A stretch of DNA of 64,000 nucleotides from Manihot esculenta. Its lineage: Eukaryota > Streptophyta > Magnoliopsida > Malpighiales > Euphorbiaceae. The notes beneath the pieces are model-generated. The model saw nothing but the letters and a program-made list of their open reading frames with translations, ran no database searches and was not told the origin of the DNA. The DNA lies in assembly GCF_001659605.2 (NCBI RefSeq), contig NC_035178.2, positions 291,943 through 355,942 on the forward strand, read 5' to 3'. Shown here one piece after another: positions 10,454-20,973 of this stretch; positions within the stretch are counted from its first letter, which is position 1; each line of letters starts with the position of its first letter. A program made the position numbers and the translations under genes.

Positions 10454-13400
10454 CTTGCGGAATTCCAAGTTGGTCTGGCTAAGCTTGCTTTGCTTTCGGG
10501 GAACCTTGCATCTTCACAGGTATGTTCACTTAAACTGTTACATTAAAATTAGGTATCTGGAAGAAACAAATGGTTTCCTGTCTTCTGTCTTCCAACATCC
10601 AAGAGGTAACTGGCTGACTTACGAAGGTGTTCATTCAATAATTTGGCATTCATGTAGGTACTTGGAGCTATCCAGCAGGCAGTCCTGCGTGGCCCTCAGT
10701 ATCCTGAATCTCATCATTTGAAAGGGCTAGTTTGTGAGGCACGGTCTGAGTATGAAGCTGCTGTTGCTTCATATAAGCTAGCACGCTGTGCAATCAACAT
10801 TTCACCAGGCACTGCTTCAAATGCTCACCTCCGGGATATAGCAGTTAACTTGGCCCGATCTCTTTGTAGGGTAAAGTAGTTGGCCTTGTTTTTTGTTTGC
10901 GTTTTTAAGCTTTTGTTTATACCTGTAGAAGTGTGTATATCTCACCCGAGCCCCACTTGCAGTTCAACCCATGTGTGTGTATTTATTGTCTTAATCAAAT
11001 GATATCATTTGGTGCAGGCAGGGTATGCTGCAGATGCTGTTGAAGAATGCAAATACTTGAGGAAAGAAGGTGTGGCTCAGTATATGCATATTTATATCCA
11101 GGAAACAAGTGGACTGATGTGTAACTGCTTCAGTATTCTTGTTTAATGCTCTTTCTTGTTATTTGTTCTCCTAAATTTGTGAAAATATGAGGTAAAATCA
11201 TAAGTGAAACAGCAATTAGATTAACAAGTGAAACTCAGGTGAAAAACCTAATTTATCAAAATGTATAGGTTGGTGTTTTCTTTGTTTCCACACAAGTCAT
11301 ATCATTACTGGTTTATTTGGAAGTAAGAAAAAATTTGTGGAGTTGTTTCTTGATCTTGCAATTTGATGAAGTTTTACTTGTTTAAGGTGTCCTTGATGCG
11401 GAAGGCATACAGATATATGCTTTCTCACTATGGCAACTTGGTAAGTGCGATCTTGCCCTCTCGTTGGCAAGGGATCTGGTTTCCAGTGCCAGTTCATTGG
11501 AGAAAACATCTGCAGCCGTTTCTGTCAGTTTCTTCTGCAGATTGCTTTATTACATTTCTGGACTAGATTCAGCAATTTCTAGCATTTTGAAAATGCCAAG
11601 GGAACTGTTTGAGAACTCAAAATTCAGCTTTATACTGTCTACTATACATGCTCTTGACCAGAGTAATAGGCTTGAATCAGTTGTTTCAACCAGTCGTTAC
11701 TTCATTGTATCTCATGAAGATGTCACTGGAATGCATTGCTTAATAGCACTTAGTAAATTGGTAAATTTCTTGCTTTTGTTATTGGAACTTGAAGATCTTA
11801 GGCTAAGCCTGAGGCAGCACTTGTGTATGGGTTTTGAAGTTTAACGGTATAAACTTTACTTCTTGGTCTGTGCAGGTGAAGCATGGATCAGATTCTTGCC
11901 TTGGATATCAGGATGGAATTAGTTACCTTAAGAAAGCCCTTCACAAGTACCCCAACAGTAAATTAATGAGGTACATGTAACTTGAAACAAAACGCGTTGT
12001 ACCTGGCAATGCTGAAATTTTCTGCATCTGTCATTGTTGTCCACATTCCCTTTCAGCCTGTCTCCAGCTTTCTTCTACTTGGCTAGAACCTATCTAGCTG
12101 TTCGAGTCCATTAGTTTATTTATAAATAGTTTGCAGGACCTAAGAAAGATCTCACTGATAGAATAAAACATATTCTAAATCATGATTGCCAATCATTGTT
12201 AAACTCTTCTTTCATTAGGAGTGGAATGGATTGGCCATATTGTCCTCGTAAATTTTGCATTATGATTGTTGCTTTAATGCCTCTGTGATCATACTATGCT
12301 GGATGCATGATGCATCAATTCCATCATAACTGATGTTTTCTATAGACTAATTTCAAGAAAAATCAAAAACTTTAATTTTGCTGATTTTCGCTGCAGTTTC
12401 TGTACAAATGCTTTCATATGGCAATCAATCTGGCTATTAGCAATATTTTGTGTTATGGTTGTTGAGATTTAGCAGTTTTATCTTTCTTGGACTCTGACAC
12501 ACATTATGGGAACAGGAACTTGCTCAGTCACCTTTTGCTATCCACCGAGGAAGGGGAACATACTCATGTAGCAAGTAGGTGCTGCATTATAGATTCCTCC
12601 TACTATGGCAGTAAAGTAGGTCTAAAGTCTGGGTGGGAGCTCCTTGGTGCCGGTTCAGTTGCTTGCTATGCAATTGGCAATAAAGATCCAAAGTTCTCTT
12701 TCCCAACATGTGGTTATCAATGTATGAAAGGACCTGGAGCCATTCGAGAACTCCAGAAGTATGGTAACTTCTGTCTTATCTTTAAAATCTGAGTTTTACA
12801 ATGCGTTGTGATTTCTCATAAATCCTTTATGAGAAAGCTTTAAGTTCCTTGGGTTGTTAGGATCAGTATACTGGTATTGGTTATTTTGTGGAAATATACG
12901 ATGCTCCTGAATCCTTGTGTACATTATAATAATTTAGGTACATAGGTCTATGGTAGTTTCCTCTCATTAAAATGTGCTCTACCTCCAAGTTGCCTATTAG
13001 TCTCTATAGTAATGAAAAACCTTGAAAGGCATCTTGCTAATATTAGGCGCAACAGGTGTGATTCTCATGTTCTTATTTTGAATATGCAGGTACTTGCGTC
13101 AGGAACCATGGAATCATAACGCACGATATTTGCTAATACTTAATATTTTACAGAAGGCACGTGAAGAGAGATTTCCTCGGCAACTTTGTGTCATACTCAA
13201 GAAACTACTTTCTGTGGCACTTTCCAATGAGCTATATTCTAGAGAAAGCTTTTCATATCAATATCAAAAGTTTCAGCTTCTGCTATGTCTTTCTGAAATT
13301 AGTTTGCAATGTGGGAATCAATCTGACTGTATTGAGCATGCTAGACGTTCTGTGTCCCTTTGTATCCCTAATAACTACCGTTTTTTTGGGCATTTACTGT

Positions 13401-15148
13401 TATGTCGAGCCTATGCTGTTGAAGAAAACTTTGTAAATCTTCAGGAAGAGTATATTAGATGCCTGGAGATCAAGACAGATTATCATATAGGATTGATATG
13501 TCTTAAGATCATGGAATCCCAATACTACATTGAAACTGATTCAAATATCTCAGAGCTGAGTTTCAAGGATTGTTTAAAGGAATGGAAGAATTCATGGAAT
13601 ATGTGGGCGGCTGTATTTAATTTGGTTTTGGGTTTAATATCCATATGGAATGAGGATTTTTTATCTGCTGAAGCATTTCTTTCGCAAGCTTGTTTGCTGG
13701 CGGGCACTGACAGCTGTCTTTTTCTCTGTCATGGTATTTGTCAATCAGTAGTTTGGTTTGAAGTGTTTTGCTATTATTGCTTTCGACTTGAATTACTTTA
13801 GATATAACATGTTTTGATATAAATTTAGCAAATACTGCATCAAGTTGTCTTTCTGTATGTCTAATAAGTTTCTACAAGTCTATCAAATTAGTGACAGACA
13901 TGGTTTAGAGTTGCATCTATATTCATTCGGATTATTATTATTTTTATATATATAAAGCAATGATGATATGTCTTGAACATATTGGAAAAATTAGTTTTAC
14001 TCGGTACTTAGGAGAACTTAAGGGTCCTCTGGCATGTTCTATTTGCTATTGTGAAATCAATGAACACAGGCGAGTTTTACTAGTTTTCGACTACAGATAT
14101 TTTTTTCAAGTTTTAAAGCTTGAGTTTTTTCTCTGTACTTCTGCTGCTTATTGATAAATATAGAAAACGGATTGATGACTATTGCATGTCTGATCTGAGC
14201 TAATATCCAGGTGCCATCTGTATGGAGCTTGCCAAAATGTCAAGTAGCTACCAAATTTTATCATTTGCTATAAGGAGTCTTACCAAAGCTAATACAAATT
14301 CTATCATTCCATTGCCTATTGTGTCTTTATTGATGGCACAAGCAGAAGGGAGCCTTGGCTCTAAGCAGAAATGGGAGAGGAATCTTCGCCTTGAATGGTA
14401 TTCTTGGCCACCAGGTATGATTATATGTACGAACGCGAGAAAGTTATTTATAAGGATGATTGTGTTTGAATTCTGATATATTGTGCTTTCCTCACAATTT
14501 GGGATTACCATTAACCTTGAAAAAGAAAGTGGTGCAATCAAATTATACCTTATTTAGATGATATTTTTTGGGATTTTTGTACAATTACTGGGATGGGGAG
14601 TAATTGAAAATGATTTATGGGGTGCAACATCCTTTGCCTTTCACATTTTCTTCTCGAACAAAGACACTGATGAACATGTTTTACAGCAGATCATGTTAAT
14701 ATGTTCTCCCGTTTTGAATAAATAAATATACAGCAAGAGTAAGTTGTGTGTAAATTTGAATCAGCATGGAAAATTTTACTCATGTAAATTGATATAATAA
14801 ATTCGTGGATCTTGTCATTCTACCATTGATTATGATCCATGCCAAAGGATTGGGTGAGAAGGTTGGGAACTGATATGATTTGAAATTAATCAACTGCGAA
14901 AGACGGCTAATGTTATGCTTCTACATCCATTTAACGTTTGTTCTCATGTGCTCATATTTTTCTCAGAAATGAGGCCTGCAGAACTGTTCTTTCAAATGCA
15001 TTTGCTTGCACGTCGATCAGAAGTGCAAATTGACTCTTCATCCAATGTGGAATTTTGTCAAAGCCCGCTGAAATGGATTCTACGGTCTATTCATACAAAT
15101 CCATCTTGTTTGAGATATTGGAAGGTTTTACAGAAGATTACAGAATGA
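10454..15148 (+). CDS. SKI3: SKI3-like TPR protein of the Ski complex, C-terminal nine exons
   Basis: Exons: 10454-10519, 10658-10870, 11018-11069, 11387-11760, 11876-11970, 12516-12758, 13090-13733, 14211-14414, 14967-15148 (TGA). All junctions are GT-AG and phases match, giving about 690 residues. SKI3 is the TPR scaffold of the SKI2-SKI3-SKI8 complex, which feeds cytoplasmic RNA to the exosome; plant homologues are about 1,170 residues. Helical-repeat segments are visible ([38 protein letters not shown]). The stretch [19 protein letters not shown] and the end [10 protein letters not shown] are recalled from plant SKI3 annotations. The N-terminal ~480 residues are absent: upstream of 10454 is an intron filled with transposons. 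All nine exons are open, so I favour a live gene with a very long intron, but a 5'-truncated copy is possible. Confidence 0.82.
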
Positions 15149-15510
15149 GTTGCACTCTAGCGAAAGACAAGGGTAAGATGTGTAATTTTTCAAGTGCTAC
15201 TGTTAGTCTAGTTGAGATTGTAGTTGGAAACGTAGTGATAGTTTGTATTTAGTTAAGCCTTATTTTCGGGTTGTTGTACCTTAATTTATGTTGCTGTACC
15301 TGTTGTACAGAAACTTTGTTTCTGAAGTTTTCTGGAGTTGTCTTATGAAAAGTGTAAGTAGCTTTAAAAATTTTGTATAAAAGCTTTCTTTTGTAACTTT
15401 TACAGCAGATTAATACCAGATCAATAGAGAAGTTTCTTCTTCAAATTCTTCGTATTTTTCTTTATTTTTCATTTTCTTTCTTTGTTCTCCATTGTTGCAA
15501 TTGTTACTAG
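15149..15510 (+). other. SKI3-like 3' UTR passing into a copia LTR-like stretch
   Basis: No coding sequence is seen. From about 15290 the sequence (TGTTGCTGTACCTG..., then T-rich) looks like a short copia LTR ending just before the primer site at 15511. Its boundaries cannot be fixed because no second LTR is recognisable. The SKI3-like transcript may end within it. Confidence 0.35.
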
Positions 15511-15840
15511 TGGTACCAGAGCTTTTCATGGGCTTTGTGTGACCCTTGAAGGGGAAAATCAACAAGGAAACCTTCCTCAAAAACCTTAAAACACTTGTGA
15601 GTGAAAATATGGTTTCAAGTAGCTATTTAACTCCTACTCCACCTATTTTCTCAGGAGAAAATTATTCCATTTGGTCAGTGAAGATGAAAGTTTACTTAAA
15701 GGTCTATGATTTGTGAGAAGTTGGGGAAACGAGTAGAGATCCATCTCCCTTAAGGCATAATACTATGGTTGTTCACATAAAACAATACAGTGAAGAGTGC
15801 AAAGAAGTTTAAAGCGCTCTCTTGTCTTCATTCTGCAATT

Positions 15841-16064
15841 TCAAATATTATTTTCACTTGAATCATGGCTCATGAGTTAGCAAAAGAAGTTTGGGACATG
15901 TTGAAGGAATAGTTCCAAGGAAGTGATAAAACCAAAAAGAAACGTGTAAATTTCAAATATTATTTTCACATGAATCATGGCTTTTGAGTTAGCAAAAGAA
16001 GTTTGGGACATGTTGAAGGAATAGTTCCAAGGAAGTGATAAAACCAAAAAGAAACGTGTAAATT
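15841..16064 (+). repeat. Tandem duplication inside copia gag, period 112 bp
   Basis: TCAAATATTATTTTCAC at 15841 recurs at 15953, and the copies stay nearly identical through AACGTGTAAATTT. The few mismatches (for example CTCATGAG versus CTTTTGAG) show the duplication is not a very recent copy. It lies in the decayed gag. Confidence 0.9.
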
Positions 16065-16116
16065 TTAAATGTTAAAAGAGAGTTTGAAGTCCTTAGATTT
16101 TGAATCTATTAACGAG

Positions 16117-16193
16117 TATGTTCCCTTCCATTGATAGTAGTTGCACTTATCACATATGTTCCCTTCCATTAATAGTAGTTGCACTTATCACAT
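16117..16193 (+). repeat. Short tandem duplication in copia gag, period 38 bp
   Basis: TATGTTCCCTTCCATT at 16117 and 16155, each followed by (G/A)ATAGTAGTTGCACTTATCAC. Two copies with one mismatch. Confidence 0.9.
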
Positions 16194-16565
16194 GGCAAGA
16201 GATAAAAGCATGTTCTCTTTCATTGATAAATGGGTGAGGTCAAATAAATAACAATTATGTCGCGTTAGAGGGGAAGCCAATTGCTTTGAAAATGCTTAGT
16301 AGCATTTTTGGAAATACTTCTGAATTGTGTGATAGTTATAGAAATGCCATTTAGAGTTTTTTAAAACACTCATCACTTCTTTGACATGACAACTCAAACT
16401 AGCTCTAATTGTCATTTTTTTTCTTTAATATTTTACACTAAATTCTCTTTTCTATAATATTTCACTTATGCAGCTCATAATCTCGCTTTCTTTACTTCTT
16501 CCCCGATCTAGAGTTTTATATTCATTTGCTCCCTCTTTTTGATTTTTTTCCCTTTCATTCTTTTA

Positions 16566-16640
16566 TATGTTGTTTTTCCATCCAGCCCTACGTAGTCACT
16601 GCAATAACCACCTTAGCGCCGGGATACCAACACATCGAAA
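16566..16640 (+). repeat. Arm of a 3.6-kb-spaced inverted repeat
   Basis: The core CCCTACGTAGTCA, then AATAACCACCTTAGCGCCGG and ACACATCGAAA, occurs in inverse orientation at 20200-20277. The match extends over about 75 bp with small gaps. It belongs to the insert that interrupts the copia element. Confidence 0.75.
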
Positions 16641-16807
16641 GGCCGCCACACTATTGCGGATGCTCACAATTCCTCCATTTCATTCTATTTTATGTTTTAA
16701 TTTATTTTTTTAACATGTAATAATGGTTTATTATTTGTTTTGAATGATGGGCAGTTTTGAGTTAAAACTTATTAATGGAAATTTTGTTTTTAATTTTTTT
16801 ATTTTAG

Positions 16808-17043
16808 ATATACTTTGAATAATTTGTTTGTACATAGAAAATATGTAATCTTAATTTGTTTATAAGAATTAAACCAAATTAATTTATTTCCACTTGATTC
16901 GATTTGATTGTATATAAAATTTAGCTCATCAATAGACTTTGAGAGGAGATGAAAGAACTAAAATGCCAACAAAGTACTGATTTTATTGTGAGAACCTCCA
17001 GTGCCAGACGGAATGCTCAGCGCAACCTACACACTTCATCTTC
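16808..17043 (+). repeat. Copy 1 of a ~236-bp direct repeat
   Basis: Starts ATATACTTTGAATAATTTG and ends CACTTCATCTTC. It is repeated in the same orientation at 20281-20518 with roughly 90% identity by eye. It lies inside the copia element between gag and pre-integrase, so it was inserted there or the region was rearranged. Confidence 0.85.
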
Positions 17044-19565
17044 TTATAAAATTTAGTTCATGGTGCTAAATTGTTAAAAGTTAATATGGCAAATAATAGC
17101 TTCTCTCTGAATTGGAATTCAGTTGAATAACACATCTCATATGTTGCTAGAAATATTGAATCTAATTTGTGGCATGAAAAATTTGGTCGCTACAATCTGA
17201 ATTATCTCGAGTACAAACAAAGTAAAGAGATGGTTAGAGGTATGCCTGAAATTATTCTTGATGATAATGTGTGTGAAAATTGATAACTGGGCAAGTCTTA
17301 TAGGCAATCTTTTTCTTGTAATTAAACATTGAGGCTAAGGCAAAATTAAAATTAGTTCATACCGATGTATGTGGACCATTGAGTATAATTTCTTTGAGTA
17401 ATAAGTTGTATTTCATTATGTTTATTGATGATTTGACAAGCATAATTTGGATTTATTTTCTCATCAATAAGTCCCAAGTTTTTTTAGTTTTTAAAAAGAT
17501 TAAAGCTCTTGTTGAACAAGCAAAGTGGTTGCATTCTAAAGGCTTTAAGATTGGATAATAGTACTGAGTATATTTCTTATGAATTTAATAAATTTTATGA
17601 AGATTTAGGCATCAAGCATTCACTCTCAGTTAGCTATTCTCTTGAACAAAATGGTGTCTCAAAGAAAGAATAGAATAGTAATAGAGATGGCTAGATGCAT
17701 AATGATTGAGAAAAAATTTTCGAAGAGTACTTTTCAAAAATTATACATACAACTATTTATCTTCTCAACAAACTTCCTACAAGGTCAGTACAAGGAATGA
17801 TACCTATGGAAGTTTGGTTTTGTTCAAAACTATCAGCAAAACACTTGAAAGTGGTAGATTCAACTTGTTACATCCATGCTCATGCAGTTAAAAAAGGCAA
17901 ACTTAATGATAAGGCAAAGATTGACATCTTCTTGGGTTATGCAGCTCAATTAAAGGGCTATAGAGTGTACAAAGTTGAAGCTAGTAGGGTAGTTGTGTAT
18001 AGAGATATGAAGATTGATGATGATGTATATTGGAACCGAGAAATAGATTAAGTTGAGTATTCTTGTTTAGATTAGTAAAAAACTAAAACCATTCTTGTAG
18101 TTCTAAAATTAGAAGTCGTAGATTCTCATACCGATTCTGATATTGATTCATCTCCACTAAGAACCAATTGTGTTGGTGAGATTTATAAAAATTTTAATTT
18201 GGCTATTTTAGAACTTTCAAGCTATGCTGAAGATTATTAGTTGAGGCTACAAAAACGGAAGATTTTTCACTTGGACATCAAGTCTGTGTTCCTTAATGGC
18301 TACTTGGAGGAAGAAATCTTTGTTAAATATCCTGAAAGATTTGAGATTGATGGCTGTAAAGGTCATATCTACAAACTTAATAAAACTTTATATATATTAA
18401 AATAAGCTCCAAGGGCTTGATATAGTATAATGGAATTTCACAACTTGATCAAGACTTTTAAAGTAGTTTTAATGAGCCTAATTTATATGTGAAGAACAAA
18501 AGTAAGAATTTGCTTATTATCTCTTTGTATGTTAATGATTTATTGGTAATAAGAGACAACTTGGAGGAAATTCAAAATTTCAAAGAAAGGTTTATGTACG
18601 AATTTGAAATGTCACACCTTGATGTGATAAAATATTTTCTTCACATTAAAGTCCATCAATTTGAAAGTGGAATATTCATCTTTCAACACAAATATGCCCT
18701 TGATATATTAAAGAAATTCAACATAGAGAATTTCAAATAAGCTGCAGCTCCATTGCTGAATAGAAGCTTCATACAAATGATAGAGAACCAAAAGTAGAAG
18801 GTTCTATTGTTGTATTCGACTGCTACAAGGCCTAATTTTAAAGCCTAATTTGATGTTTTTAGCTCGTCTATTATTTAGATTCATACAATTTGCTAGTCTA
18901 AAGTATTTTGGCATTGGTAAAAGGATCCTCATATATTAAAAGGTACAGCAAACTATGGCATTCTCTATACTAGTATTCAAGATGCTATCTTGGTTGGGTA
19001 TTTTAATAGTGATTATGCTAGTTACTTGGTTGATTATAAAAGCACCTTAAGGTATGTTTTTTCCTTTAATCTGGAGCTTTTACTTGGAATTTAAGAAAAT
19101 AAGACATTGTAGCTCAATTCACAGCAAAAACAAAGTACGTTGTAGTTGCATCTCTACTAATCAAACTATTTGATTGAAAAAAATTCTAGTTGATTTGCTA
19201 CAACCTGAAGAGGAACTGTGATTTATGTGAATAATAAATAAGCTATTTTCATAGCTGAAAATTCAATTCAACATGATGAGATCAAGTTAGTGTATAGTTC
19301 ATTGCATTTCTGATTTGCAGCAGGCTGAGATCTTTATTAAGGTATTATCAAGAGCAAAACTTAAAATTATGAGATCTTTATTTAGTATTTTTAATAATAA
19401 TTTTAAAAAGTGTTAGTTTAATTGTGGTTGTAATTAGGAGTAGATATTATTCTTCTTGAATTGAAAAAGTTGAGCGAATCAATTTAATTTGATTTAATTT
19501 AATTTAAAAATTAAAAAATTTCAGTTTGTTGGATTGGATTTAATTGAAAAATATTCAACAAAATT

Positions 19566-19760
19566 GAATTTAGCATAGTGCTAAATGTGCCACTCTGACC
19601 TTGAAGGTCATGGGTTGAAGTCTCAATGTCAAACACTTATTATTTTTTCCCCTTTTTCCCTTACCTTTTAATCTTAATCGTTCATTAGTAATTAATCTTA
19701 GCCATTCATTTCCTTAGTATATATTCATTATTTTCTTTCACAGAATACCTATCCGCCCTT
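19566..19760 (+). mobile_element. Possible tRNA-derived SINE
   Basis: TTAGCATAGTGCTAAATG resembles an RNA polymerase III A box and GGGTTGAAGTCTC a B box, about 40 bp apart, as in the head of plant tRNA-derived SINEs. A T/AT-rich tail follows. I see no clear target duplication and cannot set the ends with confidence. Confidence 0.3.
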
Positions 19761-20199
19761 ATTCTTTTTACTCCTTTCTCTACCGCCAGCCACTCTTTTT
19801 CTATTTTCTTCTTGCTGCATCATCACCTTCACAACTCCAAGCCACGCAACGCTAGCCACAGCCGCACCCCTATAGCGCCAGTCCGCAGCGTCGCACCCCC
19901 AGTTGGACGTCGTGCCTCTCATTTGTAGTGCCTGTCACACCGCTCTATTTCTCCTCCACTGCGCCAATTATCGCCGCTGCTCCAATGCGTCACAGCCGGC
20001 ACCTAGCACAACCGGCAGTGATCAGCCGTAACATTTCCATCACAACAGATTGTGTCTTCCATCTTTAACTTGTTCTGTAATTTAATATATTGATTTATGT
20101 ATTATCTTGTTTGGATGTGAATGATTTTGATTTTGGATGAAATTTTGTTCAAATGAAAATTTTTCTTGATTTGTCTTGGGTGTTTAAAATTAGTTGAAT
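19761..20199. other. C-rich unexplained stretch next to the repeat pair
   Basis: About 19780-20040 is unusually C/G-rich for this region, with many CGC and GCC triplets, but has no long open frame. It resembles part of a gene or transposon 5' region. I do not recognise it. Confidence 0.4.
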
Positions 20200-20277
20200 T
20201 TGTGGTTTTTCGATGTGTAGGTGTCCCGGCGCTAAGGTGGTTATTTATTGACTACGTAGGGTTAGATAAATGGAAAA
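20200..20277 (-). repeat. Second arm of the inverted repeat with 16566-16640
   Basis: Read on the minus strand it gives TTTTTCCATTTATCTAACCC, then TACGTAGTCA and CACCTTAGCGCCGGGACACC, matching 16566-16640. It abuts the direct repeat at 20281. Confidence 0.75.
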
Positions 20278-20280
20278 ACA

Positions 20281-20518
20281 ATATACTTTGAATAATTTGT
20301 TTGTACATAGAAAATATGTAATCTTAATTTGTTTATAAGAATTAAATTAAATCAATTTATTTCCAGATGATTCGATTTGACTGTATATAAAATTTAGTTC
20401 ATCAATTGATCACGAGAGGAGATGAAAGAACTAAAATGCCACAAAGTACGGATTTTATTGTGAGATCCTCCAGAGCCAGACAGAATGCTCAAGCCAACCT
20501 AAACACTTCATCTTCACA
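20281..20518 (+). repeat. Copy 2 of the ~236-bp direct repeat
   Basis: Same orientation as 16808-17043, running from ATATACTTTGAATAATTTG to CTTCATCTTCA. It lies about 450 bp past the 3' end of the phosphatase gene and outside the copia remnant. Confidence 0.85.
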
Positions 20519-20973
20519 GTTGCTGTCTTGCTAAATGGTCCAACAAAGAACGCGAAGCAAAATTGAGTTCTAAACTTATTCAGTCCTATTGGCTACTACC
20601 TCCATGAGGAAAAAAAAAAAAAAAAAATTCAATAGTACGCTGAGCTAAGCAGCAAACATAAATTTCTCACAGGAATCAAAAGTTTACTGCAATTATGCCA
20701 ATGGAGTTCTAATATCATACAATTTCAAAGATCATCTCATGTTGCGCCATAAAACTGATGACCACCAAAAAGCAATTAAAGTGAAAGAGAGGAGAGAAGA
20801 ACAGTGGCAATATTTCGCTTGACTTTGAAAAATGTCACGCAGTGCAGCGGAACAGTAGAAAAAGACTTGAATCTATTAGAAAAGACTCAAACATTTGCTA
20901 CCAAAATAACAAATCAGCTTCCTGATGAGAAAACCTACATCCTAAAAGCTTGGTGTCACCATCAAGACACAAG
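20519..20973 (-). other. 3' flank/3' UTR of the PhoD-like gene
   Basis: No coding sequence is seen on either strand. It includes an A17-18 run at 20611-20628. It probably contains the 3' UTR of the minus-strand gene ending at 20974. Confidence 0.5.

Larger units (their letters stand above)
15511..19440 (+). mobile_element. Degenerate Ty1/copia retrotransposon
   Basis: A primer site TGGTACCAGAGC is at 15511-15522. Gag begins at ATG 15609 (PTPPIFSGENYSIWSVKMK, a copia gag signature). Further along come a pre-integrase segment (about 17150-17290, LWHEKFGRYN, MVRGMPEIILDDNVC), integrase (about 17345-17560, HTDVCGPLS; then 17640-18050, PMEVWFCSKLSAKHL and FLGYAAQLKGYRVY), RT (about 18240-18720, LDIKSVFLNGYLEEEIF) and a decayed RNase H end (to about 19390). 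Dozens of stops and shifts are present. About 16350-17045 is foreign to the element (see the repeat pair). No 3' LTR is recognisable. Confidence 0.8.
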
